Assembly (NCBI GenBank): GCA_017431395.1
Contig: JAFRLD010000007.1
Coordinates: forward strand, 1 to 5,321
From: Bacillota bacterium
GTDB taxonomy: Bacteria > Bacillota > Clostridia > Peptostreptococcales > Anaerovoracaceae
DNA: 5,321 nucleotides
Direction: 5' to 3'
The translations under genes and the position numbers were made by a program. The notes beneath the pieces are model-generated. The model ran no database searches and was not told where the DNA came from. It saw only the letters and a list, made by a program, of their open reading frames with translations. Positions 4,428-5,321 of the stretch are shown one piece after another (within the stretch, counting starts at the first letter, position 1; the number at the start of each line of letters is the position of its first letter).

Positions 4428-5321
4428 ATGTCCTACGATGGTATGGTCACCTTCGCCGCGGCGGAGGAACTCCGGCAGGAGATCCTGCTCGGAAAAATCG
4501 AGAAGATCTATCAGCCCCAGCCCGAGCAGCTGCTCCTCAGCATCCATACGAAGCGCGGCCGCCGGCGGCTGTTCATGTCCGCGTCCGGAAATCATTCCGC
4601 CGTCTATCTGGCCGACCGGATCCCGGAGAATCCGGTGAATCCGCCGGTGTTCTGCATGGTCATGCGCAAGCATCTGGGGGCGGCCCGCATCGTTTCCGTG
4701 GAGCAATATGAGAATGACCGCATCCTGGAGATCTGTCTGGAGACTGTGGACGAAATGGGATTTTCTGTCAACCGCAAGATCATCGTCGAGATCATGGGCA
4801 AACACAGCAACATCCTGCTCGTGGATATGGGCACAGGCCGGATCATCGACTGCATCAAGCACGTTTCGATCGACCGGAGCCGCGCCCGTCAGCTGATCCC
4901 CGGCAAGCAGTACGAGTATCCCCCGCTGCAGCACAAGATGCCGTTCACGGAGGTCACCGCGGATGCGCTCCGGAGCATGCTGACCAATACCCTGCAGCCG
5001 GAGCGGGATCTTCTGGACGGGATCCAGGGGATCTCTCCCGCCCTCGCCCAGACGCTGGCCAATGCCGGATTCTCGGGAGATCAGATGGCAGGCGATCTGT
5101 ATGACCCGGACAAGGCCTATGCTGCCCTGCAGCAGATGATCGGAGCTATCAAGGGCCATGAGACCTCTCCGGTCGTCTATCTGAAGGATGGGGACAAGCC
5201 GGCGGATTTTCACGTGGTCCCTCTATCCATCTATGAGAACGACGCGGCATACCAGCCTTTGCGCTTCGAAACGCTCAGCGAGGCAGCCGAATACTACTTC
5301 ATCCACCGGGAATCCTCGAAC
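4428..5321 (+). CDS. rqcH: Ribosome quality control factor RqcH (NFACT protein), 5' part
   Basis: RqcH binds stalled 50S-peptidyl-tRNA complexes and recruits tRNA-Ala to add C-terminal alanine tails that mark the nascent chain for degradation. Older annotations call the family fibronectin-binding protein A. The visible 298 residues run in frame to the window edge, roughly half of the usual 570-590, so the gene is cut by the window and not truncated. The NFACT-N domain begins MSYDGMVTFAAAEEL (1-15). It continues with NPPVFCMVMRKHL (71-83), the Asp-Arg pair at 97-98 needed for tailing in B. subtilis RqcH, and the signature EIMGKHSNIL (121-130). A helix-hairpin-helix-like stretch, GISPALAQTLANAGFSGDQ, spans 201-219. 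The coiled-coil and NFACT-R parts would lie beyond the window. It is divergent from yicC, as in the related Bacillota neighbourhood. Identity is confident. Confidence 0.95.
   Translation, partial: MSYDGMVTFAAAEELRQEILLGKIEKIYQPQPEQLLLSIHTKRGRRRLFMSASGNHSAVYLADRIPENPVNPPVFCMVMRKHLGAARIVSVEQYENDRILEICLETVDEMGFSVNRKIIVEIMGKHSNILLVDMGTGRIIDCIKHVSIDRSRARQLIPGKQYEYPPLQHKMPFTEVTADALRSMLTNTLQPERDLLDGIQGISPALAQTLANAGFSGDQMAGDLYDPDKAYAALQQMIGAIKGHETSPVVYLKDGDKPADFHVVPLSIYENDAAYQPLRFETLSEAAEYYFIHRESSN

Noticed and set aside
4410..5213. A 267-codon open frame on the minus strand
   Set aside because: It lies opposite rqcH, whose plus-strand translation matches the NFACT family from its first residues. 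The minus frame resembles no family.

Overview
The window looks like a core-genome segment of a Gram-positive anaerobe in the Bacillota, most likely class Clostridia and plausibly Lachnospiraceae-like. The reasons are a short 65-residue omega subunit, strong AAGGAGG-type ribosome binding sites on nearly every gene, sigma-A-type promoters, a free-standing LytTR regulator, and the linkage of rqcH, yicC, gmk and rpoZ known from Bacillota such as Bacillus subtilis (yloA, yloC, gmk, rpoZ). The genus cannot be read from the sequence. No mobile element, CRISPR array, tRNA or rRNA gene was seen.

Layout: six genes are on the minus strand and one partial gene on the plus strand. In transcription order, the minus strand reads yicC (4320 to 3436), gmk (3357 to 2794), rpoZ (2780 to 2583), a LytTR DNA-binding protein (2492 to 2154), rpsB (1919 to 1113) and tsf (1093 to 2). 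The plus strand carries the first 298 codons of rqcH (4428 to the window end), divergent from yicC across a 107-bp gap.

Transcription units: three promoters can be proposed on the minus strand. The best, in front of gmk, has a perfect TATAAT with an extended TGn and lies within a 6-bp inverted repeat. A good one (TTGCAA, 17 bp, TATAGT) starts 8 bp after the LytTR stop codon and would drive rpsB-tsf through a leader of about 190 nt. A weaker one precedes yicC. No convincing intrinsic terminator lies between any of the minus-strand genes, so read-through from yicC to tsf is possible.

Shared theme: most genes serve translation or RNA metabolism. They encode ribosomal protein S2, elongation factor Ts, the ribosome-rescue factor RqcH, the YicC/YloC endoribonuclease, guanylate kinase for the GTP supply, and RNA polymerase omega. 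The LytTR protein is the outsider. The points most worth a second look are the structured rpsB leader with mutually exclusive pairings and a small overlapping upstream reading frame, the orphan LytTR gene with a possibly sequestered ribosome binding site, an insertion of about 65 residues in EF-Ts, and the operator-like repeat at the gmk promoter. Nothing here amounts to a clear new multi-gene system.
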